Source: Methylophaga lonarensis MPL (GTDB lineage Bacteria; Pseudomonadota; Gammaproteobacteria; Nitrosococcales; Methylophagaceae). From it: a DNA stretch of 47,455 nt. Position numbers and translations under genes: made by a program. The stretch spans positions 1-47,455 of the forward strand of contig NZ_APHR01000054.1 of NCBI RefSeq assembly GCF_000349205.1. The letters are read 5' to 3'. The notes under the pieces are model-generated. The model was not told the origin of the DNA. It made no database searches and worked only from the letters and a program-made list of their open reading frames with translations. This document shows, piece by piece, positions 34,065-44,273 of this stretch (positions are counted from its first letter, which is position 1; every line of letters begins with the position of its first letter).

Positions 34065-35027
34065 ATGGATTTTGCCCATATCTACGAGCTACACAAGTTA
34101 CTCAAAGGAAGACGGTATCCCATACCGCTGGACGAGATCCTGCACAAACTTGAGTGCAGCAGATCAACCTTTCACCGTATCCGTGAGCATATGTCCGACT
34201 ATCTGGGAGCACCCATCACCAACCAGCGAGGTGAGGGTTATATCTACGATTTGAAATCGGATGAAAGCTACGAATTGCCGGGCCTCTGGTTTAGCGCCAA
34301 AGAGATTATCTCCCTCGCATTACTCGAACAACTTAGCGAAACGCTGCAACCCGATGTCGTCAAACAACTGCTACAACCCGTTTCCGAACGTCTGCATCAA
34401 CTGCTTGACAAGCAACATATCAGTCAACATGACTGGCAAAGCCGCATCAAAGTCGCCAGCCAGTGGCAACGCATCTGCGAACCAGAACACTTTATCAACG
34501 TGGCTCACGCCCTGTTGAAAAGGCAACAACTGGAAATCGACTATTGGCAATGGCAAACCGACAGCACCGAAACACGCATCATCAGCCCGCAACGCCTCGT
34601 TTACTACCGTGATAACTGGTATCTGGATGCCTGGTGCCATAAACGTGAAGCCCTGCGGACATTCTCTGTAGATGCCATCCACCAAAGCAAAAAAACATCT
34701 GAAATCGCCAAAGATATCGATCCAGACCAACTCAATGCCCACGTAATGCCCGGTTACGGGATTTTTGCAGGTGATGTCACGGGCATAGCAGAACTCAAGT
34801 TTTCCAAAGCCATCTCCAAACGCACCAGCCGGGAAAGCTGGCACCCGGACCAACAAGCTAACTGGACCGAACAAGGCGAATATCTGCTATCTGTTCCATA
34901 CAGCGACCCCCGTGAACTTATCCGCGACATCCTGCGCTTCGGCAGCGATATTGAAGTCATCAAGCCAGAATCACTTCGTGAAGAAATCAAAAATGAATTG
35001 CAAAAAACATTAAAAAAATATTGTTGA
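34065..35027 (+). CDS. WYL-domain transcriptional regulator next to the cas operon
   Basis: 320 residues. An N-terminal helix-turn-helix (RRYPIPLDEILHKLECSRST) is followed by a WYL domain (about residues 140-220: LKRQQLEIDYWQW, ISPQRLVYYRDNWYLDAWC) and a WCX extension. WYL regulators bind nucleotides or oligonucleotide ligands and often regulate CRISPR and other defence loci. ATG 34065 has AAGGA eight bases upstream. It points the same way as cas3, 63 bp before it, so it may be cotranscribed or may control a promoter in that gap. Confidence 0.85.
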   Translation: MDFAHIYELHKLLKGRRYPIPLDEILHKLECSRSTFHRIREHMSDYLGAPITNQRGEGYIYDLKSDESYELPGLWFSAKEIISLALLEQLSETLQPDVVKQLLQPVSERLHQLLDKQHISQHDWQSRIKVASQWQRICEPEHFINVAHALLKRQQLEIDYWQWQTDSTETRIISPQRLVYYRDNWYLDAWCHKREALRTFSVDAIHQSKKTSEIAKDIDPDQLNAHVMPGYGIFAGDVTGIAELKFSKAISKRTSRESWHPDQQANWTEQGEYLLSVPYSDPRELIRDILRFGSDIEVIKPESLREEIKNELQKTLKKYC

Positions 35028-35090
35028 GTGTCAGGTTTTGGGACTTAAGGATGAGAGGATGGGTATGTACAACAGGGGAATGAGTCGAAG

Positions 35091-37796
35091 ATGACCGAAA
35101 TACCAAGCTATTTTCGTTATTGGGGTAAGGCCAGAAAAGATCCTGAACAGTCGGGGCCTGACTTTCATTTGCTGCCATACCATTGTTTGGATGTGGCCGC
35201 GGTAGCAGATATGTGGTGGACTCAAAGTTCAGCGATAAAGAATGCTTTTATACAGCTTTCTGGGCTAGACGAAACTCGAATTAAGGCTTGGGTCTTATTT
35301 TTTGTTGCATTGCATGACTATGGGAAATGGGATCTGCGTTTTCAGCGCAAAGCTCCGATGGTATGGGATGCGGTGAACCCAGACTTAGCAGTATTTGACT
35401 TGCCTCTCTCAGAGCATGAGATTAAAACCTATTTTCATGGTCCGGAAGGCTTGGCTTGGTTTTATCGAGATAATGAGAATCGCTTTTCAACCAGCGATTG
35501 GATGGATAAAGGCTCTGAGGATTGGACACATTGGTGTGGTTGGTTAGCCGCTGTTGCGGGTCATCATGGACACATACCGAAGTCTCAACCTGATGAGGCT
35601 GGCTTACCGATTCGATGTCAGGACGCAGAACCTCTACTAAAAGCAGCACGCCTGGCGTGGCTGGAAGAACTTGAAACACTATATCTGCAACCAGCCGGAC
35701 TAAGTCTAGCGGACAATCCGCCGGAATTAGATGAGCGAAGCCAAATTATGTTGGCAGGCTTTTGTTCAGTCTGTGATTGGTTGGGCTCGTCGGATTTCTT
35801 TCCGTATGTGTCTGAGTATCCAAAGCCACAAAAAACACTTAAGGACTGGTATGAGCATCGTTTTAAATATGCCGAGAAATCATTAATTGCCGCGGGGGTT
35901 CTATCTCATACCCAGCCGAAACCATCGATAGAAAAACTACTAGGTGCAGGTCAGTTGCCAAGACAAATTCAATGCTTAGTTGATGATTTGCCGTTAACGC
36001 AAAGCCTGACGCTAATCGAGGCATCTACCGGCTCTGGTAAAACAGAGGCCGCTCTGGCTTATGCCTGGAAACTGCTGAACCAAGGGTTAGCAGATAGTAT
36101 TGTTTTCGCCTTACCTACTCAGGCGACGGCTAATGCTATGTTCGCACGATTGGAAAGAGCGGCGGAGACGATTTTTCGGCAGGAAACTAACTTGGTGTTA
36201 GCGCATGGCAAAGCTAGATATCAAGAATTATTTAAAAGCATGAAACAAATTGGAAAACGGCAAATCCTGCAAGGTAAAGAAGAGGCCTGGGTTCAGTGTG
36301 GAGAATGGTTGGCGCAAAGCCGAAAGCGCGTGTTTCTTGGGCAGATTGGTGTGTGTACCGTCGACCAGGTGTTGGTATCAGTACTGCCGGTTAAGCATAA
36401 ATTTGTGCGAGGTTTCGGTATCGGGCGCAGTGTTTTAATCGTGGATGAAGTACACGCTTATGACAGTTACATGTATGGCTTGCTTACTGGAGTATTGCAA
36501 CAACAAAGAGCTTCAGGAGGTAGTGCCGTATTATTATCGGCCACTCTACCTGCCCATCAAAAACAAGCACTGGCTGATGCCTGGCAATGTCAATTAGATG
36601 AGACTGTTAACCACTATCCACTCATCACCCATTGTCAGCAGAATCAAGTGAAGACTTTCGATCTTGAACATTTGCCTGAACCCCAACCAGAAAAGCAGTT
36701 CGTTAGTATTGAGTTAATTAAGGACGAATCATTATTACCAAATGAGGAATTATTGCGGCGAATAATGGAGGCTGTGTCCAAGGGTGCGCAGGTATGCCTG
36801 GTTTGTAATCTAGTAGATGTGGCACAAAAGATTTACCGCATACTCTCTGAGCGAATGGATGAATACCCTGGTATTAATCAAGACCAAATCAGCTTGTTTC
36901 ATTCGCGATTTACCTTTACCGATCGCCAACAAAAAGAGCAATCAGTGCTGGATACCTTTGGTGTAAAACCCAAACCGGAAAATGCCCGCGATAAGGGTCA
37001 TGTGCTAATAGCTACGCAGGTTGTCGAGCAATCATTGGATGTCGATTTCGACTGGTTGTTAACGCAATTATGTCCAGTCGATTTGCTATTCCAGAGAATG
37101 GGGCGCTTACACCGTCATTCGAGAAAACGTCCTATTGGTTTTGAGCAACGACTGTGCACGATATTGGTACCTGACTCTTTGGATTATCAATTACATGAGC
37201 TTATATATGGTAATAGCCGGGTACTATGGCGCACGCATCAATTGCTGGAAAAAACGGTTCAGCAAGGTGGACAGATCGAATTTCCAACCGCCTACCGGGC
37301 CTGGATAGAACCTGTGTATCAGGAAGACGAGTGGAATGATGAGCCTGAAATTGTCAAAGCAAGTTATGAAAAATTCTCAGAAAACGCGTTTGCTTCAAAA
37401 TGCAATGCCAAGGCTTTAATGAACTCAGGTATGAATCCTTTGAATGATGACGACGCTAAAGTCAGTTTGTTAACTCGTGACGGGGAAATGAGTCTGAGCT
37501 TGGTGCCTTATGTCGTTAGTACCGATGGAAATCGTTGTTTATTAAATGGTCAGGCTGTGGATGAGATGGAAGAGGCCGAACGATTTGAGGCTATCAATCT
37601 CAATACCATTCCTGTACCTCACAGCTGGGGAAGAAAGTCTGGTCAACTGCCAGAGCCGGATAGCAATGGTTTGATTTGGCTGGAGATGCAAAAACAACAT
37701 CGTGGCTATTGTGGTGAATTTGGAATTTGGCAGTATAGCTACTCAAGTCAGAATGGATTTCAACGAGTGGATAACGCCCCAAAGGAAATGAAATGA
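35091..37796 (+). CDS. cas3: CRISPR-associated helicase-nuclease Cas3 (type I-E)
   Basis: 901 residues. The N-terminal HD nuclease has the metal motif LHDYGKWDLRFQ and GHHGHIPKS. The SF2 helicase has TGSGKTEAAL (Walker A), VDEVHAYD (DEVH box), LLSATLP, QVVEQSLDVDFD and QRMGRLHRH. A C-terminal domain follows. Cas3 is recruited by Cascade to targeted DNA, which it nicks, unwinds and degrades. All catalytic motifs look intact. It overlaps cas8e by 4 bases (ATGA). Confidence 0.97.
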   Translation: MTEIPSYFRYWGKARKDPEQSGPDFHLLPYHCLDVAAVADMWWTQSSAIKNAFIQLSGLDETRIKAWVLFFVALHDYGKWDLRFQRKAPMVWDAVNPDLAVFDLPLSEHEIKTYFHGPEGLAWFYRDNENRFSTSDWMDKGSEDWTHWCGWLAAVAGHHGHIPKSQPDEAGLPIRCQDAEPLLKAARLAWLEELETLYLQPAGLSLADNPPELDERSQIMLAGFCSVCDWLGSSDFFPYVSEYPKPQKTLKDWYEHRFKYAEKSLIAAGVLSHTQPKPSIEKLLGAGQLPRQIQCLVDDLPLTQSLTLIEASTGSGKTEAALAYAWKLLNQGLADSIVFALPTQATANAMFARLERAAETIFRQETNLVLAHGKARYQELFKSMKQIGKRQILQGKEEAWVQCGEWLAQSRKRVFLGQIGVCTVDQVLVSVLPVKHKFVRGFGIGRSVLIVDEVHAYDSYMYGLLTGVLQQQRASGGSAVLLSATLPAHQKQALADAWQCQLDETVNHYPLITHCQQNQVKTFDLEHLPEPQPEKQFVSIELIKDESLLPNEELLRRIMEAVSKGAQVCLVCNLVDVAQKIYRILSERMDEYPGINQDQISLFHSRFTFTDRQQKEQSVLDTFGVKPKPENARDKGHVLIATQVVEQSLDVDFDWLLTQLCPVDLLFQRMGRLHRHSRKRPIGFEQRLCTILVPDSLDYQLHELIYGNSRVLWRTHQLLEKTVQQGGQIEFPTAYRAWIEPVYQEDEWNDEPEIVKASYEKFSENAFASKCNAKALMNSGMNPLNDDDAKVSLLTRDGEMSLSLVPYVVSTDGNRCLLNGQAVDEMEEAERFEAINLNTIPVPHSWGRKSGQLPEPDSNGLIWLEMQKQHRGYCGEFGIWQYSYSSQNGFQRVDNAPKEMK

Positions 37797-39283
37797 ATTT
37801 ATTAAAAGATGCCTGGATACCGGTTCAGCAAGCGGGGTTGATGGAAAAAATCACCTTGCAACAACTGCTCTGTAACGAAAAACAAGGCGAGTTGTGTCTG
37901 CCTCGTGATGATATGGAATTTGCTTGCCTGCAACTTCTGGTTGCCATCACGCAGGTATTGTTTCCCCCTGCCGATAAAGCGCAATTGGTACAACGTCTCA
38001 AGCAGCCGCTGACTCGAAGTGAGTATGATGATGGTTGTGAAGGTAAATTGGATTGGTTTGATCTTGATCATCCTGAAACGCCTTTTATGCAGTTCCGTGG
38101 TGTGAACGCAAAAGAATTAACCCCCATGGATAAGCTAATGGCGGGCGTGGCAGATGGCACCAATAAAACCTTTGTTAACCCTCAGGGATTGATCGAGGGA
38201 CTGTGTGCAGGGTGTGTATCCATTGTTCTCTACAACACAGCTTATAACTGCCCGAGCATGGGCGGTGGTTTTAAATCTGGTATGCGTGGCAGTACACCCA
38301 TTACTGTGTTGATTCGTGGTGACAATTTGAGTCAGACAGTGTGGCATAACGTACTGACAGCAGCGTCTTTAAAACGAGAAATGCCATGTTACGAGCCATC
38401 CGATATAACTCTTCCAAACTATATCGAAGGTTTGCGTAAAGACAGCAAGCTATCAGCAAGCACAATAGGATTAGCAAAAGGCTTATTCTGGCAGCCTGCA
38501 CGCTTTGAGTTGGCACCGATTGAGGGTGAGGGGGTATGTAGTTGCTGTGGCCAAAATCTACCACTGTATACCGGGTTTAAAAAAGAAAAATTCAGTTACA
38601 CCATTGAGGGTGTTTGGCCTCATCCGCTTTCGGCTAGAACTTTCACTATTAAAGCAGGGCAAAAGGAAGAGAAATTTCCATCCTTTACGACTTCGCAGCC
38701 AAGCTGGGTTCACCTAGCTAAATTGGTGGTAGATAAAGATAATGGCAAAGAAGGTTATCACCCGGCTCCTGTTATTACGCAATTAAAATCCTTTGGTGCC
38801 AAACGCCTGAACCTGATGGTGGGAGGTTATCGAAATAACCAGGCGACTGTTTTGGAGCGCCGCCATGAAATGTATAGCCTGGCAAGTGACTGGCAGGAAA
38901 ACACAAGTTTAGTGGATGAGTTAATCACTCTGGCACAGGAATATAAAAAGGCACTGCGAAAAGCGCTGTATCTATTCGGCGAAGGCGTAAAAGACAGTTT
39001 TGCTGGTGCTGGTGTCAACCTGACAGACCAATACGAGGCGGTGTTTTACCAAAGTACCGAGCAACTTATACAAGATACTCTGGCTGAAATCAGTTATACG
39101 CAACCTTCTTCTGCATTAGATTCACTATCGTCTTCCCTAAAAGCACGAGTAACTCAACTCTTTGATCAAGCCATCTTCCCCTACCGACAAGAGCCCAAAA
39201 TGCTTAAGGCGCTGGCTTCTTCTCGACGACTGTTAAACAAATACTTAAAAGACTTGGAACCACACGGAGGTAACCATGAGTAA
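37793..39283 (+). CDS. cas8e: Cascade large subunit Cas8e (Cse1/CasA)
   Basis: 496 residues, the normal Cse1 size. It begins NLLKDAWIPVQQAG and has the conserved TPFMQFRGVNAKELTPMDKL segment and the CxxCG knuckle CSCCGQNLP. Cse1 recognises the PAM and recruits Cas3. It is coupled to cas3 at its start and to cse2 at its end (8-base overlap). Confidence 0.95.
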   Translation: MNLLKDAWIPVQQAGLMEKITLQQLLCNEKQGELCLPRDDMEFACLQLLVAITQVLFPPADKAQLVQRLKQPLTRSEYDDGCEGKLDWFDLDHPETPFMQFRGVNAKELTPMDKLMAGVADGTNKTFVNPQGLIEGLCAGCVSIVLYNTAYNCPSMGGGFKSGMRGSTPITVLIRGDNLSQTVWHNVLTAASLKREMPCYEPSDITLPNYIEGLRKDSKLSASTIGLAKGLFWQPARFELAPIEGEGVCSCCGQNLPLYTGFKKEKFSYTIEGVWPHPLSARTFTIKAGQKEEKFPSFTTSQPSWVHLAKLVVDKDNGKEGYHPAPVITQLKSFGAKRLNLMVGGYRNNQATVLERRHEMYSLASDWQENTSLVDELITLAQEYKKALRKALYLFGEGVKDSFAGAGVNLTDQYEAVFYQSTEQLIQDTLAEISYTQPSSALDSLSSSLKARVTQLFDQAIFPYRQEPKMLKALASSRRLLNKYLKDLEPHGGNHE

Positions 39284-39719
39284 TGAAAAAGCGCCGGACT
39301 TTCTGGCGATTTATGAACAATATCAGGCATTGAAACCTGGCTCCCAGGCGGAGCTTCGCCGGGCGGTCAAACCTGCTGATCTTCTTGAGGTATCTGCGTT
39401 TTATCAATTGTTAAAAGGACATCAGGCTGATGGTCGGATGCAACGGCTGGTGTATTGCCTTCCCGTTATCAAACATCAGGCGGAAGGCTATGGCCTTGGA
39501 CAGGCACTGGCAAAAGCCAATATCAGTGAAAAGCGCTTATTTATGGTGCTGCGTTCCGAGACGCCTAACGATTTGATTCAACTTCGGCGTCTATTAAAAA
39601 TGGCTCAGCCAACACTGGATTGGCTAAAAGCCGCACCTACAATTTACTACTGGGGCGAAAGCAGTAAACGTAAATTGCTGGAAGATTACTTTTACTATCA
39701 AAACAACAGTGCTGCATAA
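39276..39719 (+). CDS. cse2: Cascade small subunit Cse2 (Cas11/CasB)
   Basis: 147 residues, all-helical. PGSQAELRRAVKPADLLEVS and the late QLRRLLKMAQ...WGESSKRKLLEDYFY are typical of Cse2. Two copies line the belly of Cascade and hold the R-loop. Its start overlaps the cas8e end. Confidence 0.93.
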   Translation: MSNEKAPDFLAIYEQYQALKPGSQAELRRAVKPADLLEVSAFYQLLKGHQADGRMQRLVYCLPVIKHQAEGYGLGQALAKANISEKRLFMVLRSETPNDLIQLRRLLKMAQPTLDWLKAAPTIYYWGESSKRKLLEDYFYYQNNSAA

Positions 39720-39745
39720 GCGATTGAAAAATTAAGGATGAACCA

Positions 39746-40894
39746 ATGAATAAGAATTTTATTAACTTTCACGTATTAATCTCTCACAGCCCGTCTTGTT
39801 TAAACCGAGATGATATGAATATGCAGAAGTCGGCGATGTTTGGTGGTAAACGTCGGGTTCGGGTTTCTAGCCAAAGCTTAAAGCGCACCATGCGTCAAGG
39901 TGATTACTATAAAGAGAATTTGGGGCAACCGTCGTTGCGAACAAGGGACTTGGCAAAAGTTCAATCTAGGTACGTTGAAGGGTTATCAGAGCGTTTCCCC
40001 GAAGACATTATTGTCAAAGCATTGGAGTGGATTTCTGGTAAAGAGGGGTTGCCCGATCTGTCGACCAAAGGGATTGCTGTTGCACCTTGGGCATTAGAAG
40101 AGGTAGCGTGCTTTTGCCAGGCTATTCAAGACGCGGGTGAAGAAATCGACTTGGCTAAATTGAAGAAACAGGTAGAAAAGGATGCTCAACCTTTTATTGC
40201 TGCTGCCAGTCAGTCTTTGGATATTGCCCTTTCGGGCCGTATGGCAACATCTGGTTTGATGACAAATGTGGATGGTGCTTTGGCTGTTGCGCATGCGATT
40301 ACAACACATGCTGTTGATGCTGATATTGATTGGTTTACTGCTGTAGATGATTTGGTTCAGGAGGAAAAAGATCATCGTCGAATAGGTGCTTTGGAGGAAG
40401 GAAAAGGCGAACAAGGATCTGGCCACCTTGATACTCAGGAGTTTTCTTCCGGTGTGTTTTATCGCTATGCCAGCCTGAATATTACTCAATTACAGAAAAA
40501 TCTGGGCGATGTATCACGTGAAAAGGCATTGGATATAGCAGCTCATGTATTGCACATGCTGGCAACCGAGGTGCCCAGTGCCAAACAACAAAGCTTCGCT
40601 GCACATAATCTGGCCGATCAGGCCTTGGTGTCATTTTCTGACCAGCCTATATCACTGGCGAATGCTTTTGAAAAACCAGTGAAAGCAGACCAACAAGGTG
40701 GCTTCAGAATGCCGTCTGCAAAAGAGCTGAATGACTACTGGGACAAAATTCATCGCGGCTATGGACTGGATGAGCGATGTGCTGAATTCTCGCTGGAACC
40801 TATTGAGCTGCCTGATGGCATGATTCGTAAGGAGTCATTGCCGGCGTTAGAGGAATGGGTTCGTAACGATGGCCCCGTTGAAAACAACGCATAA
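39746..40894 (+). CDS. cas7e: Cascade backbone Cas7e (Cse4/CasC)
   Basis: 382 residues. Starts FINFHVLISHSPSCLNRDD followed by KSAMFGGKRRVRVSSQSLKR, hallmark of Cas7e; GSGHLDTQEFSSGVFYRYA is the conserved central block. Six copies bind the crRNA along its spacer. AAGGATG precedes the ATG. It is 26 bp after cse2 and 9 bp before cas5e. Confidence 0.96.
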   Translation: MNKNFINFHVLISHSPSCLNRDDMNMQKSAMFGGKRRVRVSSQSLKRTMRQGDYYKENLGQPSLRTRDLAKVQSRYVEGLSERFPEDIIVKALEWISGKEGLPDLSTKGIAVAPWALEEVACFCQAIQDAGEEIDLAKLKKQVEKDAQPFIAAASQSLDIALSGRMATSGLMTNVDGALAVAHAITTHAVDADIDWFTAVDDLVQEEKDHRRIGALEEGKGEQGSGHLDTQEFSSGVFYRYASLNITQLQKNLGDVSREKALDIAAHVLHMLATEVPSAKQQSFAAHNLADQALVSFSDQPISLANAFEKPVKADQQGGFRMPSAKELNDYWDKIHRGYGLDERCAEFSLEPIELPDGMIRKESLPALEEWVRNDGPVENNA

Positions 40895-40903
40895 GGTATA
40901 GCC

Positions 40904-41557
40904 ATGAAGGATTATTTGGTACTCAAACTGCAAGGTCCGTTGCAGGCATGGGGGCGGGAGAGTTTTGAAGGGTTAAGGCCATCTGAACTCTACCCTGGTC
41001 GAAGTGCTTTATTGGGATTGCTAGGTGCTTGTTTGGGTGTTGAGCGTGATGACCAAGCAGCACAATATCGTTTGGCAAGTTGCATTCATTTTGCTGTAAG
41101 AGTTGACCAGCAAGGGCAGAAATTAACTGACTACCACACGGTGAAAGATGCTCGCGTCGAATACAGTGGTTTAAAAAGTCACGAAACGATTCAGACATGG
41201 CGAGAATATTGGCAGGATGCGAAATACACAGTTGTTGCCTGGATGGATGATGATGCAAGAATAACCATAGATGAACTGGAGTGGGCGCTTAAAAACCCCA
41301 AATACACCCCAGTGTTGGGACGACGAAGTTGTCCACTTACCAGACCGCTATATGAGACAAAAGTGCTTGCCAAGACAGCGTTAGATGCATTGAGTCTGGT
41401 TGGCCCTGTGGGAGGAACGATTTATTCGGATGAAAACACTGAGGGTGCCAGACCATTGAAAACGCGTGATGTGCCCATTATTCAGCAACCGCGACAATTT
41501 GCCAGTCGGATGGTGTATATGAGTCGGGCAAAAGGAGATGCGCATGTACCTGAGTAA
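40904..41557 (+). CDS. cas5e: Cascade subunit Cas5e (CasD)
   Basis: 217 residues. LQGPLQAWGRESFEGLRPSE and PGRSALLGLLGACLGVERDD are characteristic. GRRSCPLTRPLYE is the conserved later block. It caps the 5' handle of the crRNA. It overlaps cas6e by 14 bases. Confidence 0.95.
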   Translation: MKDYLVLKLQGPLQAWGRESFEGLRPSELYPGRSALLGLLGACLGVERDDQAAQYRLASCIHFAVRVDQQGQKLTDYHTVKDARVEYSGLKSHETIQTWREYWQDAKYTVVAWMDDDARITIDELEWALKNPKYTPVLGRRSCPLTRPLYETKVLAKTALDALSLVGPVGGTIYSDENTEGARPLKTRDVPIIQQPRQFASRMVYMSRAKGDAHVPE

Positions 41558-42158
41558 AGTGAAATTGAATTGGGCGCAGGCAAAAAATCCTTATGAACAA
41601 CATCGTGCGTTATGGTTACTATTTCCTGACCGATCTGAAGATTCACGTGACTTTCTCTTTCGTGTAGAAAAGTACGTTAAAGGGCAAGGTGCCGATGTTA
41701 TCGTTCAGTCACAATGGCAACCACAGCCTAGTGATGCTGTGGAGCTATTGGCGACCAGAGAGTTACATTTATCACTTCAAGCAGGTCAGCGATTGCGTTT
41801 TCGCCTGCGAGCTAACCCGATAAAATCCATTAAAGATGAACGCAAAGGTGAGCAAATAAAAAATGGCAGGCTCTACAAACGATCTGTTCGTGTCCCCTTG
41901 ATTCATGAAGATCAACAAAAATCCTGGCTTGCGCGGAAACTGAGTGATGCTGTTCTGCTGCATACCGTTACTATTCAACCAGAATTGCCTTTGAATTTTC
42001 GTAAACAGAAAGAACAACGCAGTGGGAAGATTCAGCCTGTGTTATTTGAAGGAATATTTACAGTTAAAAGTCCAGAAGCATTGCTGAAACTGATGAACGA
42101 AGGCATCGGCCCAGCCAAGTCTTTTGGTTGTGGATTGCTATCTTTAGCAACTGCCTGA
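41544..42158 (+). CDS. cas6e: crRNA endoribonuclease Cas6e (CasE)
   Basis: 204 residues from ATG 41544, which has AAGGAG six bases upstream; this gives the family start MYLSKVKL. The catalytic His20 sits in NPYEQHRALW exactly where E. coli Cas6e has it. The glycine-rich loop GPAKSFGCGLLSLA closes the protein. It cuts the repeat hairpin to produce crRNAs and stays bound in Cascade. Confidence 0.95.
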   Translation: MYLSKVKLNWAQAKNPYEQHRALWLLFPDRSEDSRDFLFRVEKYVKGQGADVIVQSQWQPQPSDAVELLATRELHLSLQAGQRLRFRLRANPIKSIKDERKGEQIKNGRLYKRSVRVPLIHEDQQKSWLARKLSDAVLLHTVTIQPELPLNFRKQKEQRSGKIQPVLFEGIFTVKSPEALLKLMNEGIGPAKSFGCGLLSLATA

Positions 42159-42211
42159 TGTTAATTCGCCGACTATAAGTGCACATCAGAGCGGACACTC
42201 AGGGAGGAGTC

Positions 42212-43042
42212 ATGAAAGCCAAGCTACAGGTATTGGAACAGGAAATATCGACCACTACCAAGGACGGTTTTGAATACATCTGTATTACCGATATTGCTCG
42301 TTACAAAAACAGTGATCGTACTGACGACCTGATTCGAAACTGGTTACGTAATCGCAACACCATTGAGTTCTTGGGAATATGGGAGCAGTTGAACAACCCG
42401 GATTTTAAACCCGTGGAATTCGACGGGTTTAAACAAGAAGCTGGATTAAACAGTTTCACGCTTACTCCCAAGCAGTGGATCGAGAAAACCGCAGCTATTG
42501 GCCTGATCTCTCGTCCTGGGCGCTATGGCGGTACTTACGCCCAAAAAGACATCGCTTTCGAGTTTGCTAGCTGGGTTTCGGTTGAGTTCAAGCTATACCT
42601 CATCATAGAGTTTCAGCGGTTAAAGGAGCAGGAGTTTCAGCAACTTGGCTGGGATATTCGCCGTAATCTTGCCAAAGTCAATTACCTGATTCATACCGAT
42701 GCCATCAAGGAAAACCTGATACCGGACACGTTGACGCCACAACAGATTAATTATGTTTACGCCAATGAAGCTGATTTGCTCAACGTGGCACTGTTTGGCA
42801 TGACAGCCAAGCAATGGCGTGAAGCAAATCCTCAAGCCAGTGGCAATATGCGTGATCATGCCAATGTGCATCAACTGGTGTGTCTGGCAAATCTGGAGGC
42901 ATTAAATGCCCACTTCATTGAACTGGGCCAAAGTCAGACTGAAAGGCTAGTCAGTTTGAACGAGGTGGCGATTCGGCAAATGCGGATTCTAGTGTCGAAC
43001 GAAAGCTCGTTGATGTTCCGGGGTGAAAACAAGAATGGCTGA
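42212..43042 (+). CDS. KilA-N domain protein inserted in the cas operon
   Basis: 276 residues from ATG 42212, after a strong GGAGGAG. The first about 125 residues are a KilA-N DNA-binding domain (YICITDIARYKNSDRTDDLI, RNTIEFLGIWEQ, FGLTPKQW-like SFTLTPKQWIEKT, GGTYAQKDIAFEFASWVS). The rest is helical and unassigned (NYVYANEADLLNVALFGMTA). KilA-N domains occur in phage and mobile-element proteins. Its stop overlaps the cas1 start by 8 bases, which implies coupled translation with the adaptation genes. It is not a standard I-E component; role unknown. Confidence 0.85.
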   Translation: MKAKLQVLEQEISTTTKDGFEYICITDIARYKNSDRTDDLIRNWLRNRNTIEFLGIWEQLNNPDFKPVEFDGFKQEAGLNSFTLTPKQWIEKTAAIGLISRPGRYGGTYAQKDIAFEFASWVSVEFKLYLIIEFQRLKEQEFQQLGWDIRRNLAKVNYLIHTDAIKENLIPDTLTPQQINYVYANEADLLNVALFGMTAKQWREANPQASGNMRDHANVHQLVCLANLEALNAHFIELGQSQTERLVSLNEVAIRQMRILVSNESSLMFRGENKNG

Positions 43043-43964
43043 GTCTTCGTCTTACCTTCCATTAAAACCCATCCCGATGAAAGATCGGGTTTCGATGATA
43101 TTTCTTCAATATGGTCAGGTTGATGTCAAGGATGGTGCTTTCGTTCTGATAGATAAAAACGGTGTGCGCACACATATTCCGGTGGGTGGTATTGCCTGCA
43201 TCATGCTGGAACCTGGTACGCGAGTTTCGCATGCAGCCGTTCGACTGGCTGCCCAGGTGGGTACCTTGTTGGTATGGGTCGGGGAGGCGGGTGTAAGGTT
43301 GTATGCTTCCGGTCAGCCTGGTGGCGCTCGTTCAGACCGTTTGCTTTATCAAGCCAAACTTGCACTGGAAGATGATTTACGGCTGAAAGTGGTCAGGAAA
43401 ATGTATGAACTGCGTTTTGGCGAATCAGCACCACAGCGTCGCAGTATTGAACAGTTACGAGGGATAGAAGGCGCCAGGGTCCGAGCGACTTATCAACTGC
43501 TAGCAAAGCAATATGGTGTGAAATGGCATGGTCGACGTTATGACCCCAAAGACTGGCAGGCTGGGGACGTGGTTAATCAATGTATCAGTGCCGCAACTTC
43601 TTGCTTATACGGTATCACCGAGGCCGCTATTCTGGCAGCTGGCTATGCACCAGCAGTGGGATTTATTCACACCGGTAAGCCACTTTCTTTTGTCTACGAT
43701 ATTGCCGACATTTTTAAATTTGATACGGTAGTGCCACTGGCATTTCGAATTGCATCTCAACACCCAACGGAGCCAGACAAGCAAGTGAGGTTAGCCTGCC
43801 GCGATGTTTTTCGGGATCAAAAAACATTAGCTCGAATTATCCCGTTAATTGAAGAGGTTCTGTCTGCCGGTGGCATTTCTCCACCGAAGCCACCCAAAGA
43901 GTCCGTCCCACCGGCTATACCACCGGCTGAGAACCTTGGTGATGAAGGACATCGGAGTGATTAA
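43035..43964 (+). CDS. cas1: CRISPR integrase Cas1 (type I-E)
   Basis: 309 residues from ATG 43035, inside the end of the KilA-N gene; GTG 43023 would add four residues. The family blocks are KDRVSMIFLQYGQVDVKDGA, the Glu of RGIEGARVRATYQ and the His/Asp pair in GFIHTGKPLSFVYDIADI, which bind the catalytic metal. The C-terminal tail is proline-rich (PPKPPKESVPPAIPP). Cas1 with Cas2 captures and integrates new spacers. Confidence 0.96.
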   Translation: MAESSSYLPLKPIPMKDRVSMIFLQYGQVDVKDGAFVLIDKNGVRTHIPVGGIACIMLEPGTRVSHAAVRLAAQVGTLLVWVGEAGVRLYASGQPGGARSDRLLYQAKLALEDDLRLKVVRKMYELRFGESAPQRRSIEQLRGIEGARVRATYQLLAKQYGVKWHGRRYDPKDWQAGDVVNQCISAATSCLYGITEAAILAAGYAPAVGFIHTGKPLSFVYDIADIFKFDTVVPLAFRIASQHPTEPDKQVRLACRDVFRDQKTLARIIPLIEEVLSAGGISPPKPPKESVPPAIPPAENLGDEGHRSD

Positions 43965-44273
<309 letters not shown>

